Source: DATGSF01 sp035302865
GTDB taxonomy: Bacteria > Bacteroidota > Bacteroidia > Chitinophagales > Chitinophagaceae
Direction: 5' to 3'
Length of the DNA: 34,129 nucleotides
NCBI GenBank assembly: GCA_035302865.1
Contig: DATGSF010000182.1
Span: forward strand, 1 to 34,129
Shown: piece by piece, positions 7,837 through 16,702 of the stretch
Layout: the number at the start of each line of letters is the position of its first letter
Numbering within the stretch: the stretch's first letter is position 1
Notes under the pieces: generated by a model
Told to the model about the DNA's origin: nothing
Seen by the model: the letters and a program-made list of their open reading frames with translations, nothing else
The model's database searches: none
Made by a program: the position numbers and the translations under genes

Positions 7837-9429
7837 TTAATAAATTTTAGGAATAAGATTATCTTTTGGATATTTTAACTTTAAAGTATAAACTAAAGTT
7901 TGCACCTCACCTCCATCCATGTTTAATTCCCATTCCAATATTCCCTTTTCTTTATCCCATTTGGCATTTCCATAACCCTCTATTATTACTTCTAATTCTT
8001 TATCAGTCGAAATCGGCACCTGTTCTTTTATATAAACCACCTCAGAACTGCTTTTCTTATTTTCAATTTTAATCTCGAATTGGTATTCTTGTGTTTTGGT
8101 AGAACCAATTATTTTTTTACTCGAATAGTCTTTTATTTTTTTACGTTGAGTTACTATTCTGTTTTCTTCTCCAAAGCTTACTTTTAAGGTATCACCAAAT
8201 TGATTGCTGTTCATATATGTAGTACCTACCATTTGATTATCATAAAACACCGTAGCTTTTCCTGGTAAATATTGTCCTTTATTTTCAATTAATACCTTAC
8301 CTACCCTTTGAGCATATTGCATGACTTTAGGTACAACTTGATTTTCAATATCAATCTCAAAATTATCTAACATCAAATTCACATGCTGAGACTCCCCATG
8401 AGATCGTACACTTACTTTTTCAGCAATTTCAAAAGAATTAAAATTATGATTCTCTACCATTTCTGCGTATCCCGATTGACTATCGCCATAAACAGGTGCA
8501 TGATTTTCTTTAGCAGCTTGCATCTCATTTCTAGGACGAGAAAAATGTACTAAATTCTGATTAGATTCATTATTAATAAAGTTAATAAACCATGGATTTA
8601 ATACAGGAATTGAAGTGTATCGCAATGGTTCGGATGACGCTAAAGTCACTGAAGCATCTTTCCAATCAATACCAGTACTTTGTTGAATTATCGTTTTGTA
8701 TAAAATACTAAATTTTTGCTTTTTACTTTCATAACGATATTCATATTGTGGTGTCCAACCAGCTTGATTACTTCCATAATTTACATATATCTTCCCATTA
8801 ATATTATGATTACTTCGAACAGTTAAATACAGTTCTCCTTTTTTAACCAAATTATTAATATTATAACCATTCGCTTCAATCCTTTTAATTTCCTTCTCTT
8901 TATCTGCTTTTTTTAGTTCTAACTCTTGTTCTTTTTTAATCAATTCACTCATTTTCTTTTGAAATGACAGCATCCAACTTTCCATTTCTTCTGCCTTTAA
9001 TCCTTTGAACACTTCTGAAGATTTCGAAGAGTTTTGAAGGATGTTTTTTGTCAATCTTATAGTCTCTAATTCGTTATTTATTTCTTGATATAACTTTTTC
9101 TCGTCTAATAATTTCTTATAATTGGCTTCAGCAGAATTATCAATTTCTTTCTGGGTTAAATCAATACTTTTAAATTTAAAGTTAACTAATTCTACTCCTT
9201 CAGGTAAAGCGATTTGGATACTTTCTTCCATAACATTATGAGAAATATTTTCTAATACAATTACACTTTGACCCTTTTTAAAATTATAATCCACTTCATG
9301 TTCAAGAAAGGCACTATTTTTAAAAATTGTAACATTTTTAATTTTCATTGACTCTTTTGCTATTAAAGAAAAAGGCAAGGAAAGAGTCAGGACAAGCACT
9401 GAAAATAGATAAAGACAAGATTTTTTCAT
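7837..9429 (-). CDS. Secreted DUF4139 (mucoidy inhibitor MuiA-family) protein
   Basis: A 530-residue exported protein with a signal peptide (MKKSCLYLFSVLVLTLSL and on, cleavage near LIAKE). Residues about 28-125 fit the DUF4140 N-terminal domain (IKNVTIFKNSAFLEHE, then a KGQSVIVLENIS motif). About 95-195 is a charged coiled coil. The remainder fits DUF4139, including YGSNQAGWTPQYEYRY, the TGIDWKDASVTLASS motif and a C-terminal beta-sandwich ending EWELNMDGGEVQTLVYTLKL. The family is widespread in Bacteroidota; its biochemical role is not established and the MuiA name rests on an old mucoidy phenotype. It follows the acyltransferase gene on the same strand after 82 bases, so the two may or may not be co-transcribed. 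Confidence 0.85.
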   Translation of the reverse strand: MKKSCLYLFSVLVLTLSLPFSLIAKESMKIKNVTIFKNSAFLEHEVDYNFKKGQSVIVLENISHNVMEESIQIALPEGVELVNFKFKSIDLTQKEIDNSAEANYKKLLDEKKLYQEINNELETIRLTKNILQNSSKSSEVFKGLKAEEMESWMLSFQKKMSELIKKEQELELKKADKEKEIKRIEANGYNINNLVKKGELYLTVRSNHNINGKIYVNYGSNQAGWTPQYEYRYESKKQKFSILYKTIIQQSTGIDWKDASVTLASSEPLRYTSIPVLNPWFINFINNESNQNLVHFSRPRNEMQAAKENHAPVYGDSQSGYAEMVENHNFNSFEIAEKVSVRSHGESQHVNLMLDNFEIDIENQVVPKVMQYAQRVGKVLIENKGQYLPGKATVFYDNQMVGTTYMNSNQFGDTLKVSFGEENRIVTQRKKIKDYSSKKIIGSTKTQEYQFEIKIENKKSSSEVVYIKEQVPISTDKELEVIIEGYGNAKWDKEKGILEWELNMDGGEVQTLVYTLKLKYPKDNLIPKIY

Positions 9430-9511
9430 TATAAATAAAAGTTTAGTTTATTAAATAGAGTAAAAAATACATTGTTTTCCACAATATTTTTATACACTTA
9501 AAAAGCAATAG

Positions 9512-10393
9512 TTACCTACCACCACTTAAAATTTTAAATTTTGAATTACTTTTTGTAACCAAATAAAAAAGGTAAACTATAAATATAGACAAGAAAATTT
9601 GGGCAAAGATTAATAAATAAGGATTAAAAATCCACTTTTCTAAAATTGGATATAAAATAACAATAAGTGGAGCATGATATAAATGCAATAAATAACTAAA
9701 TCTACCTGTTTTATATAATCTAAAAGGAATATCTAAAAATAGAATAAAAAAGAAAAAAGCAACTGGGTATTTAAGATATTCTACTGCCCAAATTCCTACT
9801 AAAACACTAACCACTCCCAATAATACTAATAAACTATTCTTGGAAACCCTCATGTGAAATCGAGCATATAAAATACCTAATAAAAATAGAATTGCAACAT
9901 CATACCTTAAAATAAACTTTCCAAAATATATAAATGGAATTAAAACTAGTAATGCTCTCCATTCTTTTTGAGTAATTAATGCTATAAAGGAAAACATTAA
10001 AAAGATATCTCTCACAAAATAAGTAGGAGGGTTAATAGGTTCAGCATTTAAAGCAAAAACACCATTTGAAATTAATTCAAAATTAAAATCTAATCTATTT
10101 AAAGCATTATAGCCCAGAATATAATTAAAAAATAAGACTAAAAATAATACACTAATATTTGCGATCAAATAAGGGATTGCTAAGCTTTTTATTTTCTTCT
10201 TAAACAAGTCAGATTTTGTTCTAGATACAGTATAATATAAATATCCAGATATAATCGAGAGTATTGCAGTACCAAATGTTGGTAATTCTTCTATAAAAAA
10301 ATAAAAAGTGCCGCTTTCCAAATCATTTCTAGTGTGTGTGAAAACAATAAGAATTACAGCAAACAGTCTTATAAGTTCAATACTTGACTTCAT
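9512..10393 (-). CDS. Acyltransferase family 3 integral membrane protein
   Basis: 293 residues, almost entirely hydrophobic, with about nine or ten predicted membrane helices. The N-terminus (SSIELIRLFAVILIVFTHTR) matches the start of acyltransferase family 3 (PF01757), with the conserved Arg9 and the catalytic-type His20. The C-terminal SYLLHLYHAPLIVILYPIL matches the usual late H-x-P helix. Proteins of this family move acetyl or similar groups onto surface polysaccharides, lipids or peptidoglycan; the substrate cannot be read here. At 293 residues it is shorter than the usual 330-400, but both ends look intact. It is transcribed divergently from the MarR efflux operon; a TAGATTTG -7 element lies 26 bases before its ATG. 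Confidence 0.8.
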   Translation of the reverse strand: MKSSIELIRLFAVILIVFTHTRNDLESGTFYFFIEELPTFGTAILSIISGYLYYTVSRTKSDLFKKKIKSLAIPYLIANISVLFLVLFFNYILGYNALNRLDFNFELISNGVFALNAEPINPPTYFVRDIFLMFSFIALITQKEWRALLVLIPFIYFGKFILRYDVAILFLLGILYARFHMRVSKNSLLVLLGVVSVLVGIWAVEYLKYPVAFFFFILFLDIPFRLYKTGRFSYLLHLYHAPLIVILYPILEKWIFNPYLLIFAQIFLSIFIVYLFYLVTKSNSKFKILSGGR

Positions 10394-10418
10394 TAAAATT
10401 TATAATTAAAAATATTTT

Positions 10419-10426
10419 CAAATCTA
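10419..10426 (-). promoter_or_regulatory. -7 element (TAGATTTG) for the acyltransferase gene
   Basis: The minus-strand TAGATTTG is an exact match to TAnnTTTG and lies 26 bases before the acyltransferase ATG at 10393. A -33 TTTG at the usual distance is not obvious. Confidence 0.5.
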
Positions 10427-10447
10427 AGAAACTTTCAAGTCTAATAT

Positions 10448-10462
10448 AAGGTTTAAAACCTT
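10448..10462. promoter_or_regulatory. 15-base palindrome between divergent promoters, possible MarR operator
   Basis: AAGGTTT-A-AAACCTT has perfect 7-base arms around one base. It lies between the acyltransferase -7 element and the MarR promoter, about 56 bases before the latter's -33 element. MarR proteins usually bind palindromes of this size in the divergent region beside their own gene, so it is a candidate operator; it could also be chance in AT-rich DNA. Confidence 0.3.
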
Positions 10463-10517
10463 TATTTTCTTTTTCACCAAAATCATTACTGTTAAAAACA
10501 TTTTTTAATAACAAAAA

Positions 10518-10549
10518 TTTGGTAAACATATCAACCATCCATATCTTTG
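10518..10549 (+). promoter_or_regulatory. Bacteroidota promoter TTTG-N20-TATCTTTG for the MarR-RND operon
   Basis: TTTG at 10518-10521 and TATCTTTG at 10542-10549 are separated by 20 bases, a full match to the Bacteroidota consensus. Transcription should begin around 10555, giving a leader of about 15 bases to the ATG at 10570. This rules out the in-frame TTG at 10519 as a start. The spacer contains TGGT...ACCA, a weak inverted repeat that could be an operator. Confidence 0.75.
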
Positions 10550-10569
10550 CATTTCAAAAATTATTAAAA

Positions 10570-11034
10570 ATGAAAAATCAAAGAAATGCCTACTCTGATT
10601 TCGAACAAAGCATTTTTTTCCAAGTTTCATTAATAACAAAATGCATTTTTCATCTTGCTTCTAAAAATGCAGAAAGTTTAAATATTAACTTAAACCCAAA
10701 TCAATTACATGTATTATTCACTATTTATCATAACCAAGGATTATCACAACAAGAATTAGCAGAAATTGTAGAAAGAAACAAAAGTTCAATTCAAAGAACA
10801 ATTCAATCATTTTTAAAGAAAAACCTAATTAAACTTTATAAAGATAAAAATGATAAAAGAAAAAATCTTATTGCAATTACACCTGCTGGAGAAAAGATAA
10901 GTTTAGCTATCAAAAAGGTAATTCATCGTACAGAAAATGACATAAAGCAAATATTAGATATAGAACAATATGAAGAGTATTTAACTTTATCTAAAGCTTT
11001 AGCTGAAAGATTAAATAATAAAATTTTAAATTAA
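10570..11034 (+). CDS. MarR-family transcriptional regulator of the efflux operon
   Basis: 154 residues from the ATG at 10570 (MKNQRNAYSDFEQ). The reading frame extends to a TTG at 10519, but that lies inside the promoter. The protein has the MarR winged-helix layout: a helical dimerisation segment, then LSQQELAEIVERNKSSIQRTI as helix-turn-helix, the wing KLYKDKNDKRKNLIAIT with the conserved D-x-R-basic pattern, and a C-terminal dimerisation helix. The family are mostly ligand-released repressors. It is the first gene of a four-gene unit, seven bases ahead of tolC, so it most likely represses its own operon and is relieved by a pump substrate. The ligand is unknown. Confidence 0.9.
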   Translation: MKNQRNAYSDFEQSIFFQVSLITKCIFHLASKNAESLNINLNPNQLHVLFTIYHNQGLSQQELAEIVERNKSSIQRTIQSFLKKNLIKLYKDKNDKRKNLIAITPAGEKISLAIKKVIHRTENDIKQILDIEQYEEYLTLSKALAERLNNKILN

Positions 11035-11041
11035 ATAAATC

Positions 11042-12400
11042 ATGAAAAATGCGCATAGGCATATTTGTATTAGCCTCACAATGATTTTTCTATTAAGTTC
11101 CTTACAAATATTAGGACAAGAGGAATTAAAATTGGATTTAAAAACTAGTATCGAACTTGGATTACAAAAGCATCCAAATATTGAGATTTATGAAAATAAC
11201 ATACGAAAAGCGCAACAAAGTAAAAAAGAAGCTTTGAGTGCATATTTGCCTCAGGTAAATGCAGAACTTGGTCTAGATGACAATATAAAGTTACCGGTTC
11301 AAATTATTCCTGAAGGCACTTTTGGTCCTGGCTCTCCTGAGCAAGAAGTTGCATTTGGAATGAAGTATAATTCTAGTATGGTAGTTCAACTGGATCAAAC
11401 TATATACAACCAATCTTATATTCAAGGAATTAAAGCAGCAAAACCTAATACTGAATTGGCAAAATTGCAGCAGGAAAAAAATGAAGAAGAGATTATCTAT
11501 GATATTTCTAGATCTTATTTTCAAATTCTGGTAGCTAAAAAACAATTGGAATTATTAAATAATAATAAAAAACGTTTTGAAAAAATTCTAGAAGTAACTA
11601 CGCTACAAGCAGAGCAAGGGGTTGCAAAAAAGGTTGATGTAAAACAAGTTCAGGTTAACTTAAATAATATTTTATCTCAAATAACTCTTATTGAAAGAAA
11701 CATTCAATTAGCTGAGAATACACTAAAATTCAATATGGGTATTCCACAAAATACCAAAATTGCTTTGAATGATGAAGAACGATGGTTGAAAAAACCTAAA
11801 AACAATAGAATTCATAATGAGTTTTTATTAAAAGATAATTATGATTATAAAATGCTTGATCAACAAATTAGATTATATGAAATTCAATCAAAAGTAATAA
11901 GAGATCAAGCAATACCATCTTTATCTGCATTTGCAAGATATGGTGCAAGTGGATTCTCACAGGATCTAAATAAAGCCTTTGATCCATTAAGAGATTTTTC
12001 CACGATTGGCGTTAAATTAAGTTGGAGTATTTTTACCGGTTTAAGAAGAGATGCTCAATATAAAACAGCTAAAATTGATATTGAAAATGCAAAAATAAAC
12101 CAACGTTTTACTGAGCAGGCTTTACGTTTAGAATTTGAAAATGCTGATGCTCAAATACAGCGCGCACAAAAAACTATATACACCAATGAAATAAACATGA
12201 ATTTAGCAGAAGAGGTGTATGACAATACTCGATTGCAACATAGAGAAGGACTCGCTTCCTTAAGTGATTTATTAAATGCGGAATTAGCTTATAGAGAGGC
12301 GCAAACAAACTATATTACCTCACTCTTAGATTTATATTTAGCAAGCCTAGACGTAGAAAAGGCTAATGGAAAGCTTAAAGAATATTATCAAAATTTATAA
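11042..12400 (+). CDS. TolC-family outer membrane efflux channel
   Basis: 452 residues with a signal peptide (to about residue 25, ILGQ). The mature protein has the duplicated TolC layout: long amphipathic helices (for example LKTSIELGLQKHPNIEIYENN near the start and EEVYDNTRLQHREGLASLSD near the end) flanking two beta-strand segments. The paired motif QGVAKKVDVKQVQVNLN and EGLASLSDLLNAELAYREA is typical of outer membrane factor repeats. It would be the trimeric outer membrane duct for the adaptor and pump encoded next (21 and 20 base gaps). It is probably transcribed from the MarR promoter. Confidence 0.93.
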   Translation: MKNAHRHICISLTMIFLLSSLQILGQEELKLDLKTSIELGLQKHPNIEIYENNIRKAQQSKKEALSAYLPQVNAELGLDDNIKLPVQIIPEGTFGPGSPEQEVAFGMKYNSSMVVQLDQTIYNQSYIQGIKAAKPNTELAKLQQEKNEEEIIYDISRSYFQILVAKKQLELLNNNKKRFEKILEVTTLQAEQGVAKKVDVKQVQVNLNNILSQITLIERNIQLAENTLKFNMGIPQNTKIALNDEERWLKKPKNNRIHNEFLLKDNYDYKMLDQQIRLYEIQSKVIRDQAIPSLSAFARYGASGFSQDLNKAFDPLRDFSTIGVKLSWSIFTGLRRDAQYKTAKIDIENAKINQRFTEQALRLEFENADAQIQRAQKTIYTNEINMNLAEEVYDNTRLQHREGLASLSDLLNAELAYREAQTNYITSLLDLYLASLDVEKANGKLKEYYQNL

Positions 12401-12421
12401 AATCTTTTAAATACTTTTTAA

Positions 12422-13486
12422 ATGAATAAAAGAATATTAACCATAGTTGCTTTAGTCGTAATTATTGGAGCTATTACATGGAGATTAGCATCAAACAAAA
12501 GAATTTTAGATGCGCAAAAAGAAATGCCTACTGACAGAAATATTGCAATTCCTGTAGCAGTCTATGAGGTAAAAAAGCAAGATATTGAAAACAATCTCAT
12601 TAAAACTGGCAAGCTCATACCTAATAAAAAAGCAAATATAATGTCGACCGGTAATGGTAAAATAGAACAATTATATTTCGATATTGGTTCTCAAGTTCAA
12701 AGAGGAGCTACTTTAGCAAAGTTAGATAGTAGGCTTTTACAACTAAACTTAGAAGCTACAAAATTGAATTATAAAAAAGCAGAAAAAGATTTAGCTCGCT
12801 TTACAAAATTACTTGAAGGTGAAGCAACAACAGAATCTACTTTTCAAGATGTTAAATTAAATTATGAAACCACATCTAATCAGATAGAAAGTATCAAGAA
12901 ACAAATTTCAGACAATACAATTAAAGCACCAATCAGTGGGCAAATTGTTAGAAAAGATGTTGAACTAGGAGAGTTCATAGGTGCTGGTTCCGTTTTAGGG
13001 TATATAGTAGATATCAGCAAACTAAAAGCCAAGGTTTTTGTAAGTGAAAAAGATGTTTACAGCTTAAAAGTTGGCAACAAGGTAACGGTAAGTACCGATG
13101 TATATAAAGGTTTAGAATTTGACGGTGAAATAAGTTTTATAAGTTCCCAAGGGGATGATGCACATAATTACGAGGTAGAGGTTACCTTAAACAATCCTAG
13201 CAGCAACCCATTAAAAGCAGGAACATATGCATACGTAAATTTCAATAGACAAAGTTTAGAAAATGTATTGGTTATTCCTAGAAGTGCTATAGTTGAGAGT
13301 ATCCAAAATCCTTATGTTTATGTTATTAAAGATAATATTGCAGAAAGAAGAGATATTGTAATAGCAAAAGATTTAGGGGAGTTCTTAGAAGTAGTTTCTG
13401 GAATCGCAGAAGGTGAGATTGTAATAACTAGCGGACAAATTAACATCTCCAATGGATCTAAAGTAAATCCAATTACTAACAATTAA
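12422..13486 (+). CDS. RND efflux periplasmic adaptor (membrane fusion protein)
   Basis: 354 residues with an N-terminal membrane anchor (about 4-22, ILTIVALVVIIGAITW) and no lipobox. The lipoyl half-motifs flank a short helical hairpin: NIMSTGNGKIEQLYFDIGSQ on one side and NTIKAPISGQIVRKDVELGE on the other, as in HlyD/AcrA-type adaptors. A beta-barrel (VFVSEKDVYSLKVGNKVTV) and a membrane-proximal domain (LVIPRSAIVESIQNPYVYV) follow. The hairpin is short (about 60 residues). It should bridge the RND pump and the TolC channel encoded on either side. Confidence 0.93.
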   Translation: MNKRILTIVALVVIIGAITWRLASNKRILDAQKEMPTDRNIAIPVAVYEVKKQDIENNLIKTGKLIPNKKANIMSTGNGKIEQLYFDIGSQVQRGATLAKLDSRLLQLNLEATKLNYKKAEKDLARFTKLLEGEATTESTFQDVKLNYETTSNQIESIKKQISDNTIKAPISGQIVRKDVELGEFIGAGSVLGYIVDISKLKAKVFVSEKDVYSLKVGNKVTVSTDVYKGLEFDGEISFISSQGDDAHNYEVEVTLNNPSSNPLKAGTYAYVNFNRQSLENVLVIPRSAIVESIQNPYVYVIKDNIAERRDIVIAKDLGEFLEVVSGIAEGEIVITSGQINISNGSKVNPITNN

Positions 13487-13506
13487 AAAATTACAAATAA
13501 TTATTC

Positions 13507-16500
13507 ATGAGAAAATTAACTGAATTAGCTATAAGTAGACCCTTATTAATTACTGTAATTTTTACTGTTTTAGTATTATTTGGGGTAATCAGCTATACAA
13601 ATTTAAATTATAATTTATTACCAAAGTTTGATGCACCAGTTGTGTCTGTTATTACAACATATAGAGGTGCATCGGCAGATGAAATAGAAAATACAGTAAC
13701 TAAAGAAATTGAAGAAGCAATTTCAACCTTAGAAGGAATTGACAAAATCACATCTTCCTCCATGGAAGGTGCATCTATGGTTATTGTACAATTGTTGAAT
13801 GGTATTGATGTTGACAAAGCGCAAAATGATGCTCAAAGAAAAGTAAATCAAATAATGGCCTTGTTGCCACAAGATGTTGATGATCCAATAGTTAACAAAT
13901 TCAGTTCCGACGATATTCCAGTGTTGAGAATGGGTGTTACTGCCAATATTGATGATAAAAGCTTATATGATATCATTGATTTACAAGTAAAACCTTTATT
14001 GGCTTCTCTTCCTGGAGTGGGAGAAGTGAGCATGATTGGAGGTAATGAACGACAGTTAACTGTAAATATAAATAGGGAAAAATTAGAAAGTTATGGTTTA
14101 AGTATTGAAACGGTAGCAAATATTATAAATGCTTCATCAATTTCAACGCCAGCAGGAAATGTTGAATCTAATAAAAATGAATACGCTATTAAGTTTGATA
14201 GTAAAATTGAACATCCTAATCAATTAAGAAATATTCCCCTTATAAAACTACCTACAGGAGGAACAATTTATTTAAAAGATATTGCAGAAGTAGTGGATGG
14301 TCAAAAGGAAATCACAACTATTAACCATATAAATGGGTTACCTTCTATTGGTTTACAAATATTAAAACAAAGTGATGCCAATGCAGTAGAAGTAGTAAAA
14401 CTTGCAAAAAACAGATTAGCTGATATTTCAGAACAATTTAAGGATATAAATATTCAATTTGAAATTGCTTCCGATCAATCGGAATACACTTTAGATTCTG
14501 CTAATGCTGTTATTACGGATTTAACCTTAGCTATTATAATTGTATCCTTAGTAATGCTATTTTTCTTGCATAGCTTTAGAAGTTCTCTATTTGTTTTAAT
14601 AGCACTACCAGCTTCTATGATACCTACTTTTATTGCTATGTATTTATTTGGCTTTTCATTAAACTTAATGACTTTAATGGCCTTATCATTAGTAGTAGGT
14701 GTACTAGTAGATGATTCAATTGTAATTTTAGAAAATATTATGCGTCACCTCGAAATGGGTAAAAACAAAAGACAGGCAACTATTGATGGACGTTCTGAAA
14801 TTGGATTTACAGCTTTATCCATTACCTTAGTTGACGTAGTAGTATTCTTTCCAATGGCGATGGTAAGCGGAATGATTGGTAACATTTTAAGAGAATTTGC
14901 TTTAGTAATAGTAGTTTCAGTACTAATGTCTTTATTTGTAGCATTTACGCTCACTCCTTTATTGGCTTCCAGATGGGGTAAACTTCCTGAACTCAATCCT
15001 AATAAGTTTTGGGGAAGATTGTTTCTATCTTTTGAAAATGCTATCAGTGCAATGAGAGATGTATATACACAAATTTTAACATGGGCATTAAATAAAAAAC
15101 GCTATGTCTTTGGTTTTGTACTACTATTGTTCGTAGGCACCTATTTATTATTAACCAAAGGGTTTATAGGAACTTCGTTCATGTCATCAGGTGATCAAGG
15201 TGAATTTGTTTTAAAAATTGAATTAGAACCAAATGCTTCTGTTTATCAAACCAACTTAGTTTCCATGGAAGCAGAAAAAATCCTCTTGGCACAACCTGAA
15301 GTTGAGAATGTGTTCTCAAATATAGGTTTTTCTGGTTCTGGAATTGCTACCGTTAGTAATAGTAACAAAGCAGAACTTAATGTAAAACTCATAGATAAAA
15401 AGAAGAGAACAATATCAAGTGAGGATTTTGGAGAAAAAATGCGTGAGGAAATTGCTAAAATACCAGGTGCAAAAATCACTGTCACTGAAATGGATCTAAC
15501 AGGCAACGCAGAACAAGCACCAGTATCTATTATTATTAAAGGAAATGATAGAGAAAAAAACAAAGAATTTGCTAGTCAAGTAAAAGAAATTGTTAACAAC
15601 ACTCCTGGAACTGCATATGTTGAATACTCTACAGAAGATCCAAAACCTCAAATTGAAGTAAGACTTGATCGGGAAAAAATGGTAAGTTACGGTATTAATG
15701 CTGTAGAAGTGGGTACAGCCATAGGTTCTACATTTAGAGGAAATGATTTTTCTAAATATAAACATGAAGGTAATGAATACGATATAATGATTAAAAGCGA
15801 TCAGTTTAACAAGACTAACATTAATGATGTTCGTAATTTAACTTTTGTTACAGATCAGGGTCTTCCTTTTAGATTGGAACAATTTGCCGATGTGCAAGAG
15901 GTTTTAGGCGAAAGTGTTTTGCAAAGAAAAGATCGTCTACCTTCTATTTCTGTTAATGCAAGTGTAATCGGCAGATCAGTAGGAACAGTAGGTCAAGAAA
16001 TTATAGATAAAGTCAATCAACTTACTCCTCCTGATGGTGTTACTTGGGAAGCAGGAGGACAATTAGAAATGCAAGATGATGCCTTCAGTAGTTTATTAGC
16101 TGCTTTAGGTATAGGTTTTCTATTAGTATATTTAATTATGGTAGCCTTATATGAAAATGCTGTATATCCTTTTGTTGTATTATTTGCTTTACCATTAGCC
16201 ACAATCGGAGCTTTCTTAGCTTTGGCACTGAGCTTAAACGAATTAACCATTTTTGCTATGATTGGTTTAATTATGTTAATGGGATTAGTTGCAAAAAATG
16301 GAATCTTATTAGTTGACTTTACCAACCAAAGAAAAGCTGAAGGAGCCAGTTTAACTGAGGCTTTAATAGATGCGGGTCGTGAACGTTTCCGTCCAATTAT
16401 GATGACAACTGTAGCAATGATTTTTGGAATGCTACCTATTGCAATGGCTTCTGGTTCTGGTGCTGAAGTAAAAAACGGAATGGCTTGGGTAATTATCGGA

Positions 16501-16644
16501 GGTTTAACCAGCTCCTTATTATTAACATTAGTAGTTGTTCCTTGTGTTTATTATATAGTTGACAGTATTTTAAATAGGTTTAGAAGTAAACGAAGAAAAA
16601 GATTAATACAAAAAGTTATCGAAAGAAGAGCAATATCAAATTAA
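13507..16644 (+). CDS. RND efflux permease, HAE1-like
   Basis: 1045 residues, the standard length for AcrB-type pumps. It begins with the usual TM1 (AISRPLLITVIFTVLVLFGV), has two large periplasmic loops, and shows an AcrB-type proton relay: Asp402 and Asp403 in TM4 (VVGVLVDDSIVILEN) and Lys930 in TM10 (LMGLVAKNGILLVDF). The loop after TM1 has the YRGASADEIENTVTKEIE motif. The Asp-Asp/Lys set points to drug or hydrophobic-compound export rather than heavy-metal export. It is the last gene of the MarR operon, with a terminator six bases after its stop. The substrate range cannot be read from the sequence. Confidence 0.95.
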   Translation: MRKLTELAISRPLLITVIFTVLVLFGVISYTNLNYNLLPKFDAPVVSVITTYRGASADEIENTVTKEIEEAISTLEGIDKITSSSMEGASMVIVQLLNGIDVDKAQNDAQRKVNQIMALLPQDVDDPIVNKFSSDDIPVLRMGVTANIDDKSLYDIIDLQVKPLLASLPGVGEVSMIGGNERQLTVNINREKLESYGLSIETVANIINASSISTPAGNVESNKNEYAIKFDSKIEHPNQLRNIPLIKLPTGGTIYLKDIAEVVDGQKEITTINHINGLPSIGLQILKQSDANAVEVVKLAKNRLADISEQFKDINIQFEIASDQSEYTLDSANAVITDLTLAIIIVSLVMLFFLHSFRSSLFVLIALPASMIPTFIAMYLFGFSLNLMTLMALSLVVGVLVDDSIVILENIMRHLEMGKNKRQATIDGRSEIGFTALSITLVDVVVFFPMAMVSGMIGNILREFALVIVVSVLMSLFVAFTLTPLLASRWGKLPELNPNKFWGRLFLSFENAISAMRDVYTQILTWALNKKRYVFGFVLLLFVGTYLLLTKGFIGTSFMSSGDQGEFVLKIELEPNASVYQTNLVSMEAEKILLAQPEVENVFSNIGFSGSGIATVSNSNKAELNVKLIDKKKRTISSEDFGEKMREEIAKIPGAKITVTEMDLTGNAEQAPVSIIIKGNDREKNKEFASQVKEIVNNTPGTAYVEYSTEDPKPQIEVRLDREKMVSYGINAVEVGTAIGSTFRGNDFSKYKHEGNEYDIMIKSDQFNKTNINDVRNLTFVTDQGLPFRLEQFADVQEVLGESVLQRKDRLPSISVNASVIGRSVGTVGQEIIDKVNQLTPPDGVTWEAGGQLEMQDDAFSSLLAALGIGFLLVYLIMVALYENAVYPFVVLFALPLATIGAFLALALSLNELTIFAMIGLIMLMGLVAKNGILLVDFTNQRKAEGASLTEALIDAGRERFRPIMMTTVAMIFGMLPIAMASGSGAEVKNGMAWVIIGGLTSSLLLTLVVVPCVYYIVDSILNRFRSKRRKRLIQKVIERRAISN

Positions 16645-16649
16645 ATAAA

Positions 16650-16679
16650 AAAGGGTGTTTCAAATTCGAGACACCCTTT
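16650..16679. terminator. Hairpin terminator after the RND pump gene
   Basis: Arms 16650-16661 and 16668-16679 pair over 12 positions (one G:U) around AAATTC, with the GGGTGT/ACACCC core and A and T tracts outside. It lies between the convergent RND and protease genes and can serve both. Confidence 0.8.
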
Positions 16680-16702
16680 ACTATTTGGAAGAAATTATTG
16701 AA

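Noticed and set aside
10519..10569. TTG-initiated N-terminal extension of the MarR protein
   Set aside because: The extension lies within the promoter (its TTG is part of the -33 element), so it would not be transcribed.
15246..15765. Minus-strand open frames inside the RND pump gene
   Set aside because: They lie opposite a well-conserved coding frame, have no family features and no promoter; the same holds for similar frames within other genes of this window.
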